Shown here: piece by piece, positions 45,241 to 58,250 of the stretch
Position numbering within the stretch: position 1 is the first letter of the stretch
Layout of the letters: each line of letters opens with the position of its first letter
Assembly (NCBI GenBank): GCA_002270565.1
Contig: NQMI01000098.1
Coordinates: forward strand, 110,552 to 174,551
DNA from: Stenocarpella maydis
Taxonomy: Eukaryota; Ascomycota; Sordariomycetes; Diaporthales; Diaporthaceae
Length of the DNA stretch: 64,000 nucleotides
Direction: 5' to 3'
The notes under the pieces: model-generated
Seen by the model: the letters and a program-made list of their open reading frames with translations, nothing else
Told to the model about the DNA's origin: nothing
Database searches by the model: none
Position numbers and translations under genes: made by a program

Positions 45241-46414
45241 GCTTGAGTCATATACCTTGGATCAATGGCATTCGACCTGAGGCATAGATAACATAACCAC
45301 TGGATTCAATAGTTCCGGTGTAGTCTTAGTATCGCGCAACAATGAATTGACGAGCATGGTCTCTGTATTTTGCAATAACAAGGTATAAAGGTGAAACGCT
45401 ATTTATATTTACCATAGATCCAGTAGATATATGGAGCTCGCTGAACATACTTTAATAGATCAATACTTATATATAAAGATATTTATAATCCATTTATATA
45501 ATAGTAAATGCTTAAGATATAGCATTAGTTAAAGTATTACTAACCTTAGGATTATTAAGCATAAATAGGAGTAAGCTAAGCTTATAAGGAATACTCCTAA
45601 ATATACTTAAGTTAATTCTCTATAAAGTTTCCTATTACTAGGTTTGATAGTAAATGTTAGATTAGATATGAATCAGGGATAAGATAAGAGAAAGTAAGGG
45701 CCTTCTTTAGACCTACCTTCGTCCCTTTTCTTCCCAAACCTCCCCTCCTTCTCAAAAGGCTTCTTTCTTCCTAGACCCCCCTTTCTTTCCAAAAAGGCTT
45801 CTTCCTTCCCAGAGGGCCCCTTCCATCCTAAAGGGCCACTTCTTTCCTAGACCCCTAGGGTATTAGCTCGGCCCTGTTACTCCCGTCTGCGCTTATCCCT
45901 GCTGTTGCTTCTTGCAGCGTAGTCAATTTCTTGTTTAAAAGTTAAAAGTAGCTTCATTATTACAAAAGGTAATAAAATAATCGTCCTTATATGTAATAAA
46001 ACTACTAATACTTGTAAAGAAGATTCAGGGGCTATGATATTAAACAAGGTTTTTAGAACCTTCTAAAGTCCTAGGCAATCCATAAGAGGCCTCTTGTGTA
46101 ACTATCCTTTAGTATAGATGCACGCATATGAGCACACGTCAGAACGTATTAAGGGTAGAGAATAACTTAGCACTTCTGCCTGCTAGTTGTGTGACCATGA
46201 TGGCTGCGCCACCCAATAGTGGAGGCACACGTAGCTGGCTGCCCAGGTCTCTCTTGAGGCCAGTCGCCACCGTAGAAAGGTCGAAACCTACCGCCTCCTT
46301 AAAGTCCCGACACCGAGGGGCCCGCAGGACATCGCAGCCCCAGGCATACATCCAAGGAAATCTATCTACACAGACATAGCCTCCCGCAGGTTTGTACCGG
46401 GCAAACATTCAAAC
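45241..46414. other. Intergenic region with AT-rich and pyrimidine-repeat segments
   Basis: AT-rich sequence at 45400-45660 resembles decayed repeat DNA. At 45720-45860 a degenerate repeat of short units like aaaggcttcttccttcc gives a strong C/T bias on the plus strand. No gene is seen. It marks the right edge of the biosynthetic array. Confidence 0.55.
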
Positions 46415-49400
46415 ATGGCACTCTCCACCCCGTACAAATCCAGCCTCTTAGATACCAATCAATTCCGTGTCATCCGTGTCGCCGCTGGTCGGTGGCAGGA
46501 CCCGATCCAGTGCAATATCATCCCACGTCGACTAGACGAGCCACCCGGGAAGCATCCCTATAAGGCATTATCGTACGTCTGGGGATCCCCAAGCGATGAC
46601 GGTCGATAGTTTCTCGTTACAGATTACGTTGAACCTCTCATGTGCCCTTCGATACCTCAGAAAGGCCGACATGGATACCTTTTTGTGGGTCGACGCATTA
46701 TTGAGCACCCCATTCGCAAGCTGTTCCAACCGAGCCCTGCTGATATCTCGTCAGTGCATCAACCAAAAGGACCACGAGGAGCGAAGTCTCCAGGTTAGTA
46801 TCATGCAGTCCATATACAAGACTGCCGAGGAGGTCGTCGTGTTCATGGGCGATGGCCGCGAGCACAGGGTCAGCGTATCCACACTAATGTAACCACCCGC
46901 CTCCCCAGTGATGAGTCTACACGGGCTTGAAAGAGACGGGTCCTTCTTGAGTGAAATCATGAAAACGTGGCGTGCTAGCAGAGGGCTGCGAAATCTTGCA
47001 TCAACTCTCACCCCTATCGCCTGTGCCATGGCCCTCATATCCCTGTTCTCAGATCAAGACGCTGTGGAGAAGGGGTGCCTAGAGCTCGTGGGATTGAGCG
47101 AACGCACCAGGTACTATTTGATCGAGTGCCTCAGAGCATTCGTCATCAGTCCGTAGTGGAGCAGAATCTAGGTCGTCCAAGAGATCGTCGTCGCCAGCGC
47201 TGTCACCATCCGATACGGCACGTTCACGATGTCCTGGGATACCTTGGTTGCAACAGCGAAGGTCTGGTCTCTCCCCAAAGCCAGACAGGTTGCAAATAAT
47301 TCGGGCATCGAGCCTGAGAACCTCAAGGTGTTCGTCCTTTTCGCCAACCAGTTAACCGGCCTCGAGGATACCCGAAGAAGATGGCACGCAGAGGGCGGGA
47401 CCAGCCTTTTCCAGCTTCTTCAGGAATTCTCTGACCGCCAGGCCAGTGACGATCGCGACAAGGTATACGCCATCCTAAGTCTCGTGAGACAGGACCAACA
47501 GTACATAAAGCCCGACTACGGACTCGACGTCCTTGGGACTTATAGGTCCACATGTCTAGGTCTTATAGAAAAGGGGGGCTCGCTGGTTTGCTGGGCAGGC
47601 GACCAGAAGCGCAAGTTCAACAGGGGGCTCCCATCGTGGATCCCGGACTGGAGTACCGCTGTCGATAACGGGGACAAGCGCCGCATGGAGCTGTTCAACA
47701 GCTACAGTGCGAATCACGGGTGGACTCTGAGGATCATCAGGAACGAGATCGAATACTGGAAGACTGTAGAGGATGAAATGCACCTCCTTATAAATAGCCC
47801 AGCAGGAAAATCAGGGAGGCTGCCGCGGTCGTTGGGGGCATTCGTGCGGGATTATATGGATCTTTTGATGCAGCGGGCCAGGATTGGTTTGGATCGGTCG
47901 GGTATGAAAGACCCGGCACGGAATCCGACGGTCCAGTTCTGTTTCCAGTGGTGTATGTCCCACCAAATCGCCCCTCGCTCTGGACCAGGGCTGCTGGAAC
48001 GATGGATACACGATGTGATGTACGGCCGCAATGCAGCAAGCCCAGAGGATGAGGGCAATCCAACGAAAAGAATAGTTTCGGCCAGGCATTGGAAACCCAT
48101 CTGAAGGTGAAAAGTCTCGAGGCTGTGATCGAAGATGTGGACTTGGACAAGGAGCGCAAGATACACGACGCCAAGTGTATCCTCCATGATATCGAGCTCA
48201 CCGCTTTCGTGAGTAAAAACGGCAATTGCCCCATCCGGAGAAATAGTTTTTGTTTCTTACTTCATAAGTAGTAACTAGCGAATTCATCCAGGGCATTGAC
48301 AGAACTCTGGCAAGTCCTAGCGGCAAACCGACCACCCCCCCCCCTCTTTCAACAAATGGGACGAACAACTCCATAGAGGAGCACTAACAGCTACTTTTGT
48401 GAAGGCTGCGAATATTATTATTCAAGTCATTGAAAGTTGTACCAACAAATGCCAGCATTGATTATCCTTATGCAGTGAGCTCTCGCCTCAAAAATATTCC
48501 TGCAATCTAGTTTAGATCCCATATGGGTGGCATCTTACCAGCTGATGGCACAGGGTTCTTCATTATATCAAGGCTGATATGTACACAATAGGTGGTAACG
48601 ATCTTGAAATCAGCCCTAGGCTACTCTTTCAAGTATCGTATTCTTTTCAAGAGAAGGCATCCTGGCTTATTCAAAGCCAAAGCGAGCGCAAGTTTGTTCT
48701 AGAACCCCGGCCGTATATGGAATCAGTGGTATCGGATCGTATCCTGCCGATGCAAATGGTGCAAGAAGACCTGGTCATACACTGTGGCCCTAGACAGTTC
48801 GGCTGGGCAGATACCGAGTCGGCCCTGACGACTTTGATCTCCTGGCTTTACCTTTGCGGACCCGTGTATAAAGCTGGCGTGGGGCGCCGCGTTGAGCCTG
48901 GAGAGATTGAGCTGAACCACGGGCGCATACACCAATTCTCAAAGACCGTTGTGGGCGGCATGTGCCGGCGTGGTGGATCCTATAAGGAGGTTGATGACAC
49001 CACTCTCGGTCCCCTCGAGGACTGGCTGCGGCAGTATCTCATGAGAGGTAATACAGACCATGGCTATCTACTTGTGCCTCCAGACACATGGCTGCGGGGG
49101 GCGCTGAAGGCGATTGTGGGTTGAAACGGACCGGGGTCCCGGCAACCAAGGCGTCCGATTCCGAGCTGACAATCCGCAGAATTTCCTCCCTCCTCCGAGC
49201 CCCATCTTCGAGGATATACAGGTTGCCACAGATGGCCGCGTCTTCTTCCTCACCGAGAACGGCTCGATGGGCCTGGGGCCCGCGTCGATGCGGCCGGGCG
49301 ACTCCATCCACGTTCTCCCGAGCGGCAGAGCTCACTTTGTCCTGCGGGGCAAGCCTCTAGGCCGGGGGCCTCCAGAGGCGAACCAACCGCAGTGGGTCCA

Positions 49401-49587
49401 AGATTTGAGTTCTGACAGATACGAACTCATCGGGGATTGTTACCTTCACCAAGATAGCCTGATTGATGATGGAGTGACGACCGTGGGAGAATACCTCGTC
49501 GAAGGATCTCTCCCTTTTGAGATACTCGGAGACAAATACTTGGCGCATAGAGGACTACCTAAGAGGAAGACAATCTTGTTGGTCTGA
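46415..49587 (+). pseudogene. HET-domain (heterokaryon incompatibility) gene, broken
   Basis: The N-terminal HET motif PYKALSYVWGSPSD is followed by a frame break near 46600; a second frame continues ALRYLRKADMDTFLWVDAL and CINQKDHEERSLQ. Between them an apparent intron of 54 bp lacks a normal donor (TTGAGC in place of GTGAGC) and reads through. A third frame (46908-48104) contains two TAG codons (47154, 47169) where the family has Trp (WSRI-stop-VVQE); both fit CpA-to-TpA change on the opposite strand. The C-terminal part, MGLGPASMRPGD and YELIGDCYLH (49114-49587), is recognisable in yet another frame. Intact members trigger cell death after fusion of unlike strains. This copy cannot make a full protein. 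Confidence 0.85.
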
Positions 49588-49668
49588 TATTCCCCGCGGC
49601 CCGGCTTCTGCGAACATTCGGTAATTACCACGGTGCTGAATGATATTTACAATTTCACCCGAGCCCTA

Positions 49669-51519
49669 TCACTGCCTCCTCGCAGCAACGAAGTCCACCA
49701 AATCAAAGAAGCTCTTTTTGTAGCTCCTCTCCTGGGTCGTCCTGTTGACAGCCTGGATCCCAAACTGCTGGGCGTAGTCCCCAAACTCCCAGTTGTCCAT
49801 GAAGCTCCACGCAAAGGCGCCCGCCACGTCCACGCCGTCCTCCCAGATGGCCCGCAGCACCTCGCTCATGTAGCTCATGTAGTAGTTGCTGCGGGCGAGG
49901 TCGAACAGCTGGTCCGAGAGGTTCTTCCTGGTCGACTCGGCGAACTCGGGGAAGCCGAACTCGGTCAGCACGATAGGGTAGCGGAAGGTGTTCCACAGCC
50001 AGTTGAGGTAGGCGCGGAGGTACGTGGGCGTGATGTAGACGTAGGACTGGGAGCGGTAGCCGATGTCCCAGCCGTTGGTGGTGAGAGTCGATTGGTCTAC
50101 ACAGAGGGGGTAGAGCGGGTCCGAGGCGTTGGCGGCGCAGGCTGCGATGCCGCCGCTGGGCGGGGAGACGACCGTTGCGGTGTAGGGGTCGATGCCCACG
50201 AAGTCGGCCGTGCCGTTGATGTACTCGATGTCCTCGCGGGTGAGAGGCACGTAGTCCGGGAACGTCATCTTAAAGGCCTCGGGGTAGTCCTTGCCCAGGA
50301 AGAGGGGGTTGCCGTAGGTCGCAATTTGCAGGTCGTTGAAGTGGTAGGCGGCATTGACATGGTCCTCATTCTGGGGGTCCCGGGGCACGCCAAAGTTGTT
50401 GTTGAACTTGAGGGCGATACTGCCCGTGCCATTGAGCTCCTCGCGGTAGAAGTGCGCCAGGCGGGCGTGCGACTTGAGCACGGTGTCAAAGCTCTTCCCG
50501 TTGCTGCTGGAGAGGAACGGCTCGTTGTAGGTGAACCAGACGGGGACGCGGTCGGCAAAGTGGGCCATGACGACCTTGCCGTAGTGGACGAAGGCGTCCT
50601 CGAACGTCGCGTTGTCGTAGCCCCCCGGGAGGCCGCCCAGCGCGCCACCGATCTGGGAGAGGTCGCCGAAGAAGGCGAGCGGGGTGTCGAAGTGGATCAG
50701 CGTCACCAGCGGCTGCATGCCCTTCTCCAGGACAAGGTTGATCAGGTCGTCGTAGTGGTCGAGGCCCTGCTTGTTGACGGGGGACCCTTCCAGGACAAAG
50801 GGCAGGATCCGGGTCCAGGGGATGGAGAAGGAGTAGTACTGCACTCCTATGGACGCCAGCCGCTCGATGTCCTGCTTGTACAGGTAGTAGTTCTCATTGG
50901 TCACGTAATCGGGGTTGGGCGTCGTGATGAGCTCCATGACCGTCGGTGCTCGGCCCTCGTCGGCGACGGCGCCCTCGATCTGCGCGGCAGACCCTGCCAC
51001 TCCGAACATGAAGCCTTGGGGGAAGTAGTAGCAGTCCTGAGGGGTGAAGTAGTCCGGAGGAGGGAATACCAGCTCGCTTGTCGGCACAGGGGTCGGCGAG
51101 ACTGTGGTTGAGTAGAGCCCCCTCGTGGTGAAATTAGCCATTGGGACCCGCTCCCATAGAGCAGACCATGCCGCCTGACCATAGGGGTCGCCGGCGTCTG
51201 TCGGGGTGGCGGTGGAGTTTGGATACCAGTTCCCCCATGTTGTAGTAGACAGGTTGGGCAGTAGATGGCTGAGAGACTCATACGGGGGAGCATATGTCGC
51301 CGCGGTCACTGATGGAGCTAATGAAGTGGCTGTCCTGACAGTCTCTGACTGGGTGAAAGCGAAGGTCGAGAAGGCATATGTTGGGCTGGCCGTGGCATAC
51401 AGCACAGGATCCGCGGTCGAACTACACCGAGGACGGGCAACGGTGCCGTTGGTCGGGACATAGACCTGTTGGGCCGATGCACCGCACAATGCGCCCAGGA
51501 GAAGGAGGGGGGTCAACAT
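49669..51519 (-). CDS. Secreted glycoside hydrolase family 1 (beta-glucosidase-like) protein
   Basis: Single-exon frame of 616 residues. A signal peptide (about residues 1-17, MLTPLLLLGALCGASAQ) is followed by a Ser/Thr/Pro-rich extension of about 140 residues not found in short GH1 enzymes. The GH1 barrel then begins at FPQGFMFGVAGSAAQIEGA. The acid/base Glu is in WFTYNEPF (Glu 333) and the nucleophile Glu in VLTEFGFPEF (Glu 520, where the common form is TENG). WSFMDNWEF near the C-terminus is the usual aglycone/glycone-site Trp-rich motif. Several N-glycosylation sequons fit secretion. It would cleave beta-glucosides outside the cell. The gene is GC-rich and intact. It is convergent with the broken HET gene and probably not part of the cluster. 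Confidence 0.93.
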   Translation of the reverse strand: MLTPLLLLGALCGASAQQVYVPTNGTVARPRCSSTADPVLYATASPTYAFSTFAFTQSETVRTATSLAPSVTAATYAPPYESLSHLLPNLSTTTWGNWYPNSTATPTDAGDPYGQAAWSALWERVPMANFTTRGLYSTTVSPTPVPTSELVFPPPDYFTPQDCYYFPQGFMFGVAGSAAQIEGAVADEGRAPTVMELITTPNPDYVTNENYYLYKQDIERLASIGVQYYSFSIPWTRILPFVLEGSPVNKQGLDHYDDLINLVLEKGMQPLVTLIHFDTPLAFFGDLSQIGGALGGLPGGYDNATFEDAFVHYGKVVMAHFADRVPVWFTYNEPFLSSSNGKSFDTVLKSHARLAHFYREELNGTGSIALKFNNNFGVPRDPQNEDHVNAAYHFNDLQIATYGNPLFLGKDYPEAFKMTFPDYVPLTREDIEYINGTADFVGIDPYTATVVSPPSGGIAACAANASDPLYPLCVDQSTLTTNGWDIGYRSQSYVYITPTYLRAYLNWLWNTFRYPIVLTEFGFPEFAESTRKNLSDQLFDLARSNYYMSYMSEVLRAIWEDGVDVAGAFAWSFMDNWEFGDYAQQFGIQAVNRTTQERSYKKSFFDLVDFVAARRQ

Positions 51520-54111
51520 GATTGCTGTGTCAACTGTGCCACGAGAATCCCAGCCGCGATGACCCGAGGGACGGCCAAGAAAGGAGAGGTGGGAAGTGAG
51601 AGGCGAGCGGCTCCTCTGAATGAGCTACGACATTTATTTATTAGAGTCCGGCTCCCACTCCCCCACCCTCCCGACGGCTCCCCTACCCACACCGAGCAAA
51701 ATGGTATTTCAAGAGTGGTAGGCAAATGATTCCCGCGGTGCTATCGACAGTGATAGTCACCTCCCCCGCGTACCTGGCGGCCGTTCTTCGGATAATTCCA
51801 ACGGAGAGGCCAGACTGGGCACATTGAACAACTGTGGAGAAGAGGCTGCTGTTTTCGATCTTGGCAGACCCGGGCAGGGATGAAGACTTCGGTATCATTC
51901 GCAATGTTATAGCGAGTGTTGGAACCTTCCCCATGTTTGCCAGCTAAGTTCACATGAGGCTGTACCAGTAGGCCGGATACTAACCCGGGTCAAGGTGCGT
52001 AATCCTCCATTGAAAGTTTTCGCGCTCCCGAGGCTGTCATGGATGAAAAAATGTGCGAATACCATGTGCCGCTTCATTGTCGAGTGTCCCAGCTGTTGTG
52101 AGAGTCGCGCATCGGGTTAGCGAATGTTACGGACTACCTAGCACTCACTAATACACTAGTGTAGTAGATACTTCCCCAGATCACCCCACAATTACCCCAC
52201 GCGTGGAGCATGCGCTGGCGTGTGGGGGCAGTCATTTGCCCGCAAAGACTTCTGCCGCAGTATCCCTTTAGGCATCGTATCAACTCGATACGCCGATACG
52301 GCACCCAAGGGGATGGCGCATTTTTCCGACATTGCGTCTTTGATCGCAGTGCCGACAGGGATGGGACTTCAGAAGTGGGTTCTGTGGGGACTTCAGGAGG
52401 AAAGCTTGCTTTTACACTAGTGTACGGCTCGATGACGGTGCTTCCAACAGTGGAGACGTCGCAGTCGGTGTTGATGATGATCCGATGGTCTGCCAAAGCA
52501 CTGTCTGTGGATATATATAGTCGTGTGTCGTACTTCGACGTCGACACTCAATGCTGCGAAAAAGATTCTTCTTTGTTCTTCGCAAAAAAGAAGAGGAAAA
52601 TAAGAAGGGGAAAAAAAGAAGAAGAAAAGGGGTGAGGGAGGGAACAGGGCGAGATGGCCATTGGGGCTCGAGCTACTACGCAACTCGGGCTGGGTTGAGA
52701 TTTTGGATCCTTAACAGCCAGTTAGAACAATTTCAACCTGATGGTGGACGAAACTTGCCGGTTATACATGAAATGATTCATGTTGGGAGGGGGTGGTAGT
52801 CTTATTTGGTGAGTAGGAATAAACTTGAAGATGGGAAAGCTGTATCTGTGGAAGCAGCCCTCTAGGCATTATTATGTACTGTAAGTCAGGGTATCTTTAG
52901 CTTGCACAGTTAATCTTGTATGACAGACTCGTAGGATGCGGACTAGCAGTATCAACCATTGAAATGGAGAGGTCCCTCGTTTCCTAGGCATAAAAGCAGC
53001 GGCAACATACCGGTTCAAGCCTGGCTTGCTCGACACTTGTCGTCTCCGAGGTCCATCCATCATCTGCGAGGATTAGCCATGGTACTATCTGACTGGCTGT
53101 CGCCATCCACTCCAGGCCATCAACTCCACGTCGTCAACGTTGTGCTGTCAATACCACGCCACCAACTTCATGCCGTGAAATCCGCCTCCTTCAACTCACC
53201 GCCCATCAAGCCCTCGCCGTCACCGTCAACCCGCCAGGGTCCTCGATTTGTGGTCTGCCAACATGACCGAGTCTGATTTTCATTCAAACAAAACTTGACA
53301 AAACTCCCATGTCAGTTCTTCAATCTGTCGTGTGGTCAGTGTGTGTCTCCTCCTGTGTGTCTGTGCGGCTACAACCCTATATTTTCGTCATACTCTGTTT
53401 ATCCTCAAAATCATTTCGACCATGCTTCACGCTTGTGGCCCTCATTCTTCAACCCTTGTTCTCCTTCTACGAATCCACACCGGGTCCAACTACATCATAC
53501 TCGGCACCAGTCGGAGTGGAGTGATGCAAATTGCACCAGCAGCGGGCAGCGTCCCAACTGCTCGCTAGCCATACTAAGGCGCCAAGGAATTCAGGTATTT
53601 GTGCACCCATGGTTACATTCAAGGTACTTGAGTGACCCACGCGGTCACAGTCTGGTCGCTAATCACTGACCTGTTACCGCAGCGGCCAGATACCACAAGC
53701 CAAGACTGACACGTCTTGAGATCATTCATGCTGTACGATGGTGAGATAACAGTCTCTCTGCACTGCAAAAACAGGCACGCGACAGGGTCGCAGAGACAGA
53801 CGTGGGGAGTCTGATCGCCATCCCTTTCGCCCCCCCCAAAAAAAAAAGAACACTCGAGCAATTCCGACCGCCATCCATCCTGTCACGCGCAAACCGGCTC
53901 CCAGTGAGTAGTGCACTGGCTACACCTATATCTCGCGACACATCCTCTCCGACCCACACGGGGATGAATCAGAACTTCCTTCAACGCGTCCCCGATTACA
54001 CTAACATGGTAGACCCCCATTCCGCACCCCCCCTGATTCCGACCGCCCCACATTCGCGTAACGCGGTGTACGCGTCTGGCGACCCCCCATATAAAAACTT
54101 CAATTCCTCAA
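51520..54111. other. Gene-free region
   Basis: About 2.6 kb. It contains an A/G-rich tract (52580-52640), a C run followed by an A run (53830-53849), and two copies of the palindrome-like acactagtgta (about 52153 and 52412). Short ORFs show no family motifs. No gene is supported. It ends at an N (54112), after which base composition changes. Confidence 0.55.
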
Positions 54112-55836
54112 NGTATTATAGTGTAGGACTTAGGTGATAAGGACTACTTATCTGATTATGAATAGCTTTATTACTCGTTAAGTAAATAAGTGTTAAAGTT
54201 GAGGGTGCTTCTAGGGGAGGTTAAAAAGTCGGGTGTGTGTGAAGGGGGTGGTGCGTGAAATGGTAGGCTGACTTATAGTGTTGGATGGGTCACGTATTGC
54301 AATACGAGTGGGGTGTTGTTCTTGTATTTCTCTCTGTCTTTCGAGTAGTGGGTGCAGTGGGCGTAGCCCGCCAGCTATCTCGGGTCTATATAGTGGGTGG
54401 TAGTTGCTTAGTAAGCAACTACGCCCTCTGGCTACAGTACGGTGGCTGTAGCAATAGCCCACCAATGTGCTGTTGCACACTACTATTGCCACACTGGTAG
54501 TCTTTTCTTTTAAAAATCATAGTAAAAAAAATCCCAGGCATAGGGTTAAACCCACGCTCTCGCTATTATAATAAGAATAAAAGAATTGCCGTATTCATTA
54601 TCAGAATCCCTATATTACCATTGCTTTTAGTCATAGCAGCCCCTTTGCCAAGTTCATCAAATATACCGTTATACCAAGTGCCCATCAAATATAGGCACCT
54701 AAAGAGGCCTGGTATATTATAGCGGTCCCTGCTTCCTCTAGAAGCTAGGAGCCCGTAATTATACGGTCTAGCATAATATAGTGCTTTCCCTATACAAAAT
54801 ATCTGCTTCCATCAACATATACTGCCCATTTATTATTTTTAGTACTTAAGGGTTTCAAAAGAAATGCACAATAAGGACTCATGCTTCCTTTACCTATAGG
54901 CCATAAGTTCAACAAAGATTTACCTAAAGCTAGAACAACAATTACCCGGACTCCCTGGAACTAGAATAACAACTATCCAGCCTTCCGGACCCCTTCTTTC
55001 TCTTTACCAAGTATTAACAATTAACTAAATTAAGTATAGTCCAGATCAGCTACCAATCCAACAGCAGACATCAATAACAAGTTTTAACAACAACTCGATC
55101 TATAAAAGCCCTCTTCACCCAAGGCCATTTAAGGGAAGAACACTCAGTAAAGCCCTCTCCATCAGAAGCCAATAGCAAGAGTTGGTAGGTATAGATAAGG
55201 TAATAGTTAGGTCAGGTAGGGATTATAGCAGACGGTAATAAATAGCATATTAGAGCCAACTTATTAACAAAATACATAGTAGAACATGCAATATCCGATA
55301 CCGCTCTTAGTAAGTATATAAAACACACATTAAGCAGGAGTTAAGACCGCAAAATCTTGACTGGGAATGCTTAATACACATAGCTAGCAACTTAAGTGCC
55401 CGTAGGATAGTAGTAACCCTCATCACCTAAACCCTTAGTACATAGGCACCACTATAAAAATCTTAGCTACAAGGTCTCGCCCTTAGGATAGATTTGAACT
55501 ATATACTAGCCAACTATGCAGCTCCTTAGGATAAGACACAGGTAACTAGTTAATAGGTATCTAAAGTTTTACTGGTTGTTAGTACTGTATAATCCCTTTT
55601 TATATTTTAAGGTACTTATTAACTTCCATCCAGGGCTCAGGGTACTAAGAAGTAGTGATTCTTCCTTTATATAGGGCAGCATTAGTATTGCGTTAGTATA
55701 TTACTAATTAAATTATATTAGTTAGTTAATTGCCATTAAGTATACTTTTGCTAAGCAAGTCAGCACATAGCTGTTCTTACAGCAATTATCATAATCCCTC
55801 ATATAGTATTTAGGTAGAGGAAGGGGTTATTGCCAA
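54112..55836. other. AT-rich decayed repeat DNA
   Basis: From the N at 54112 onward the sequence is AT-rich with frequent TAG/TAA in every frame. No coding motif is visible until 55837. The stretch may include the 3' part and LTR of the minus-strand retroelement that follows. Confidence 0.5.
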
Positions 55837-56271
55837 CTAGCTACAGTCCACATATCCTTCCACCTTAATAACGAGGGTATTGTTATCAATGAGGCATTCT
55901 AGCGCCTTATTTAGTATACTCTTCATAAAGGCATCTGCTGGGTTACAGTCCCTAGTAATCCACCGGATCTCATGGATCTCACGCTTCTCATATAACTGCC
56001 TTAACGCCATTACATTAATCATCAGGCATTTCTCTTTTATTATCCCTAGCTTAACCAAATACTCATATAACAAGTATAAGTCTATATAGATGATAAGAGG
56101 AATCTCTAATAGACTCAGGCATTTGGTAATCCAGCGCAAAGTGGCTAATATCACAATCCCCATATCAAAGCCATTAACCATGCTATAAATCTCAGAAGCA
56201 AGTATGCTGCATATAACCCTCTTATACTTTATTAACAACCAATAAAGGATTTTTCCAGTAATCTTCCACAT
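55837..56271 (-). pseudogene. Copia RNase H fragment
   Basis: 144 codons open. The segment LVKLGIIKEKCLMI...ALRQLYEKREIHEIRWIT followed by NPADAF matches the RNase H end of fungal Copia-type polyproteins, which reads close to ALRQ.YE.REI.EIRWI..D.NPADA. It is the longest surviving frame of this element. Confidence 0.7.
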
Positions 56272-56634
56272 AGATAGTTACTTGGTTTGCTTTTCATTTA
56301 CCAGGGCAATTACATAGCCAATTTGGAAACTAAGGTCCTTATCGTTAGCAAAAGACTCGTCCACAAAGATCACCAACTTGGCTGCTACGAGGTCCAGAGG
56401 AATATAGTCAAGGCCACAGTCAAGGTGGTCTGCTTGCCACTTTAGCCGCCTATTCAACTTAGCACAGTCCTCTTCTTTGGTGTCTTGAATTTATACTACA
56501 ATAGAGAGGTCAAATGCTGCTTCCAGATAGCAAATAGAAGCTAGATATACTCCTTATATGCATTATTCCATATACTATTAAATACAATCTATAGCTATAT
56601 AGTCAACTGGCTATATATTTACCCCTTAGCCCTT

Positions 56635-56892
56635 CTATCTAAGATATATAATGCCATTATATAATATTATAATCTTCGTGCCATTAAAGTCTAGTAATCT
56701 CTCAAGGGTCAATCTATCCTTTAGCTTGCAGCAGATCTCCTCCTTCTTAATCTTTTGCTCCTTAAATTCTAAGAAAGCTAGGGTATAGAGGGTAAGGGTA
56801 TTATTAGTCTGCATAGTAGTAATACTAAAGATATCCTTGCTACTATAGTTAGCTATTAAGAGGCACGGGTCATATACAGATACAATCATCAC
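56635..56892 (-). pseudogene. Copia reverse-transcriptase fragment
   Basis: The frame contains YDPCLLI and MQTNNTL, where intact relatives have the reverse-transcriptase active site as MQ(T)DDTL: the Asp pair reads Asn-Asn here, consistent with G-to-A change. It then runs LEFKEQKIKKEEICCKLKDRL. Inactive. Confidence 0.65.
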
Positions 56893-58250
56893 CAGCTTCT
56901 TAATATAGTGTTTATAGTATATAGCCCACTAGTATATGCTGGCTTTAGTAACGCTATATAGAGGCTTAATTACCCTTATGATTGTGCTAGCTGGGTATTT
57001 ACCCCTTATTTTAGGAGGAAGGTAGTATAAGATGGGCCTCTTAAGTGTAAATTTCAATTATAAATAGGCCTGGGTAATATTATAGAGTTCAAAATATAGT
57101 CCCTTAGTTATTAAAGAAGGCGTAAGGGCAAGAAGGAGTTAATAACTCGCATGTTGTACTATTAGTGATTATATAAGGATCTTATATTTTATAAGATCCC
57201 TAAAGCCAGCTACAACCAAGCAGGATTTCTCATATAGCTTCTCAGTTTTACCCTTAATCTCCTTAATAATGTGAGACTTAAAGATCTATATTCCTCTATA
57301 TTTCCTCTTATTAAACTACTCAAACTAGAATACTCCTTAGCTAATTAGCTTAAATACTTCCTTATCATCTAACTCCTCAAAGGGGTTGCCCGGGGTGATA
57401 ATAATGCCATCCTAGTAGAGCTTTAGAGCGAGTTTATAGTTCTTAATTTCACATTAGGTAAGAAATACATGGGCAATAATCTTATTTTCCACCTTATTAT
57501 TATTATTATTAGCAGTAGGGTTATCATTATTATCATCCGTAGTAATAATTGCCTTTTGCTTGCTCTTGGTTCCCTATGGCCGTTCTCATCATTAAGGGAC
57601 TACCAGGTTAGGGATAGCCGGTATAAGGTCTAGCTTGAAGCGTACTGGCTCCTTAGGGATATTATTAGGGTTCGGCAGATCAATAGGTCCTTCTTTATCC
57701 CGGTGGTATAGCTATATAAGGGTTAACCGGAAAACAACTAATCCATTTGATAGGTTAATTATCATATCATAGTTATTAATAGAGAGTAGTTTATATAGGC
57801 CTTACCACTCAGTCTTTTCTCGCCATATGCATACTTTACTCTAGAGTGGAAGGCTTAAGATTCCCAATATATCTAGGCCGTTCCTTATACATAATACTTT
57901 ATTAATTTTATATACTGCATTAATTCTCCTAATCTCCTTTATCACCTTCTATACTACCTCAGCTCTCCTTAAAGTAGATGGCATAAGGGCAGAGTCTTCT
58001 GTTACACGTGGGTATACTCCAAATACTAGGAGAGTTAGCACAAGGCCATCCGGGCCAACCATATTATTAACTACTATAAAGCTTATTTATAGTATAGCTT
58101 CCTTAATAAATATAGTTAATAACTTAGCATATAAGATATTAAAAGCCCTATATAAAGGAGCATAATATTGCTCTACTTTGCTGATTAACTAATATGCTTC
58201 TATAGGTATCTATTTATATATAATCCCTATTGTTGAATGGCCTTTGCCAT

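Larger units (their letters stand above)
55837..58250 (-). mobile_element. Decayed Copia-type retrotransposon, copy 1
   Basis: On the minus strand the pol order can be followed. An integrase/pol segment resembling LLVFGVYPR and IRRINAVYKINKV lies at about 57850-58050, a reverse-transcriptase piece at 56635-56892 and an RNase H piece at 55837-56271. Stops occur throughout. Outer limits and LTRs could not be placed. AT enrichment and stops suggest RIP. Confidence 0.7.

Noticed and set aside
49633..51111. 492-codon plus-strand ORF opposite the GH1 gene
   Set aside because: Val/Gly/Arg-rich antisense shadow of a GC-rich gene; the minus-strand frame has a signal peptide and both catalytic Glu.
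52145..52425. Two acactagtgta palindromes considered as ends of a MITE
   Set aside because: The flanking sequences do not match beyond the palindrome and no target duplication is visible.
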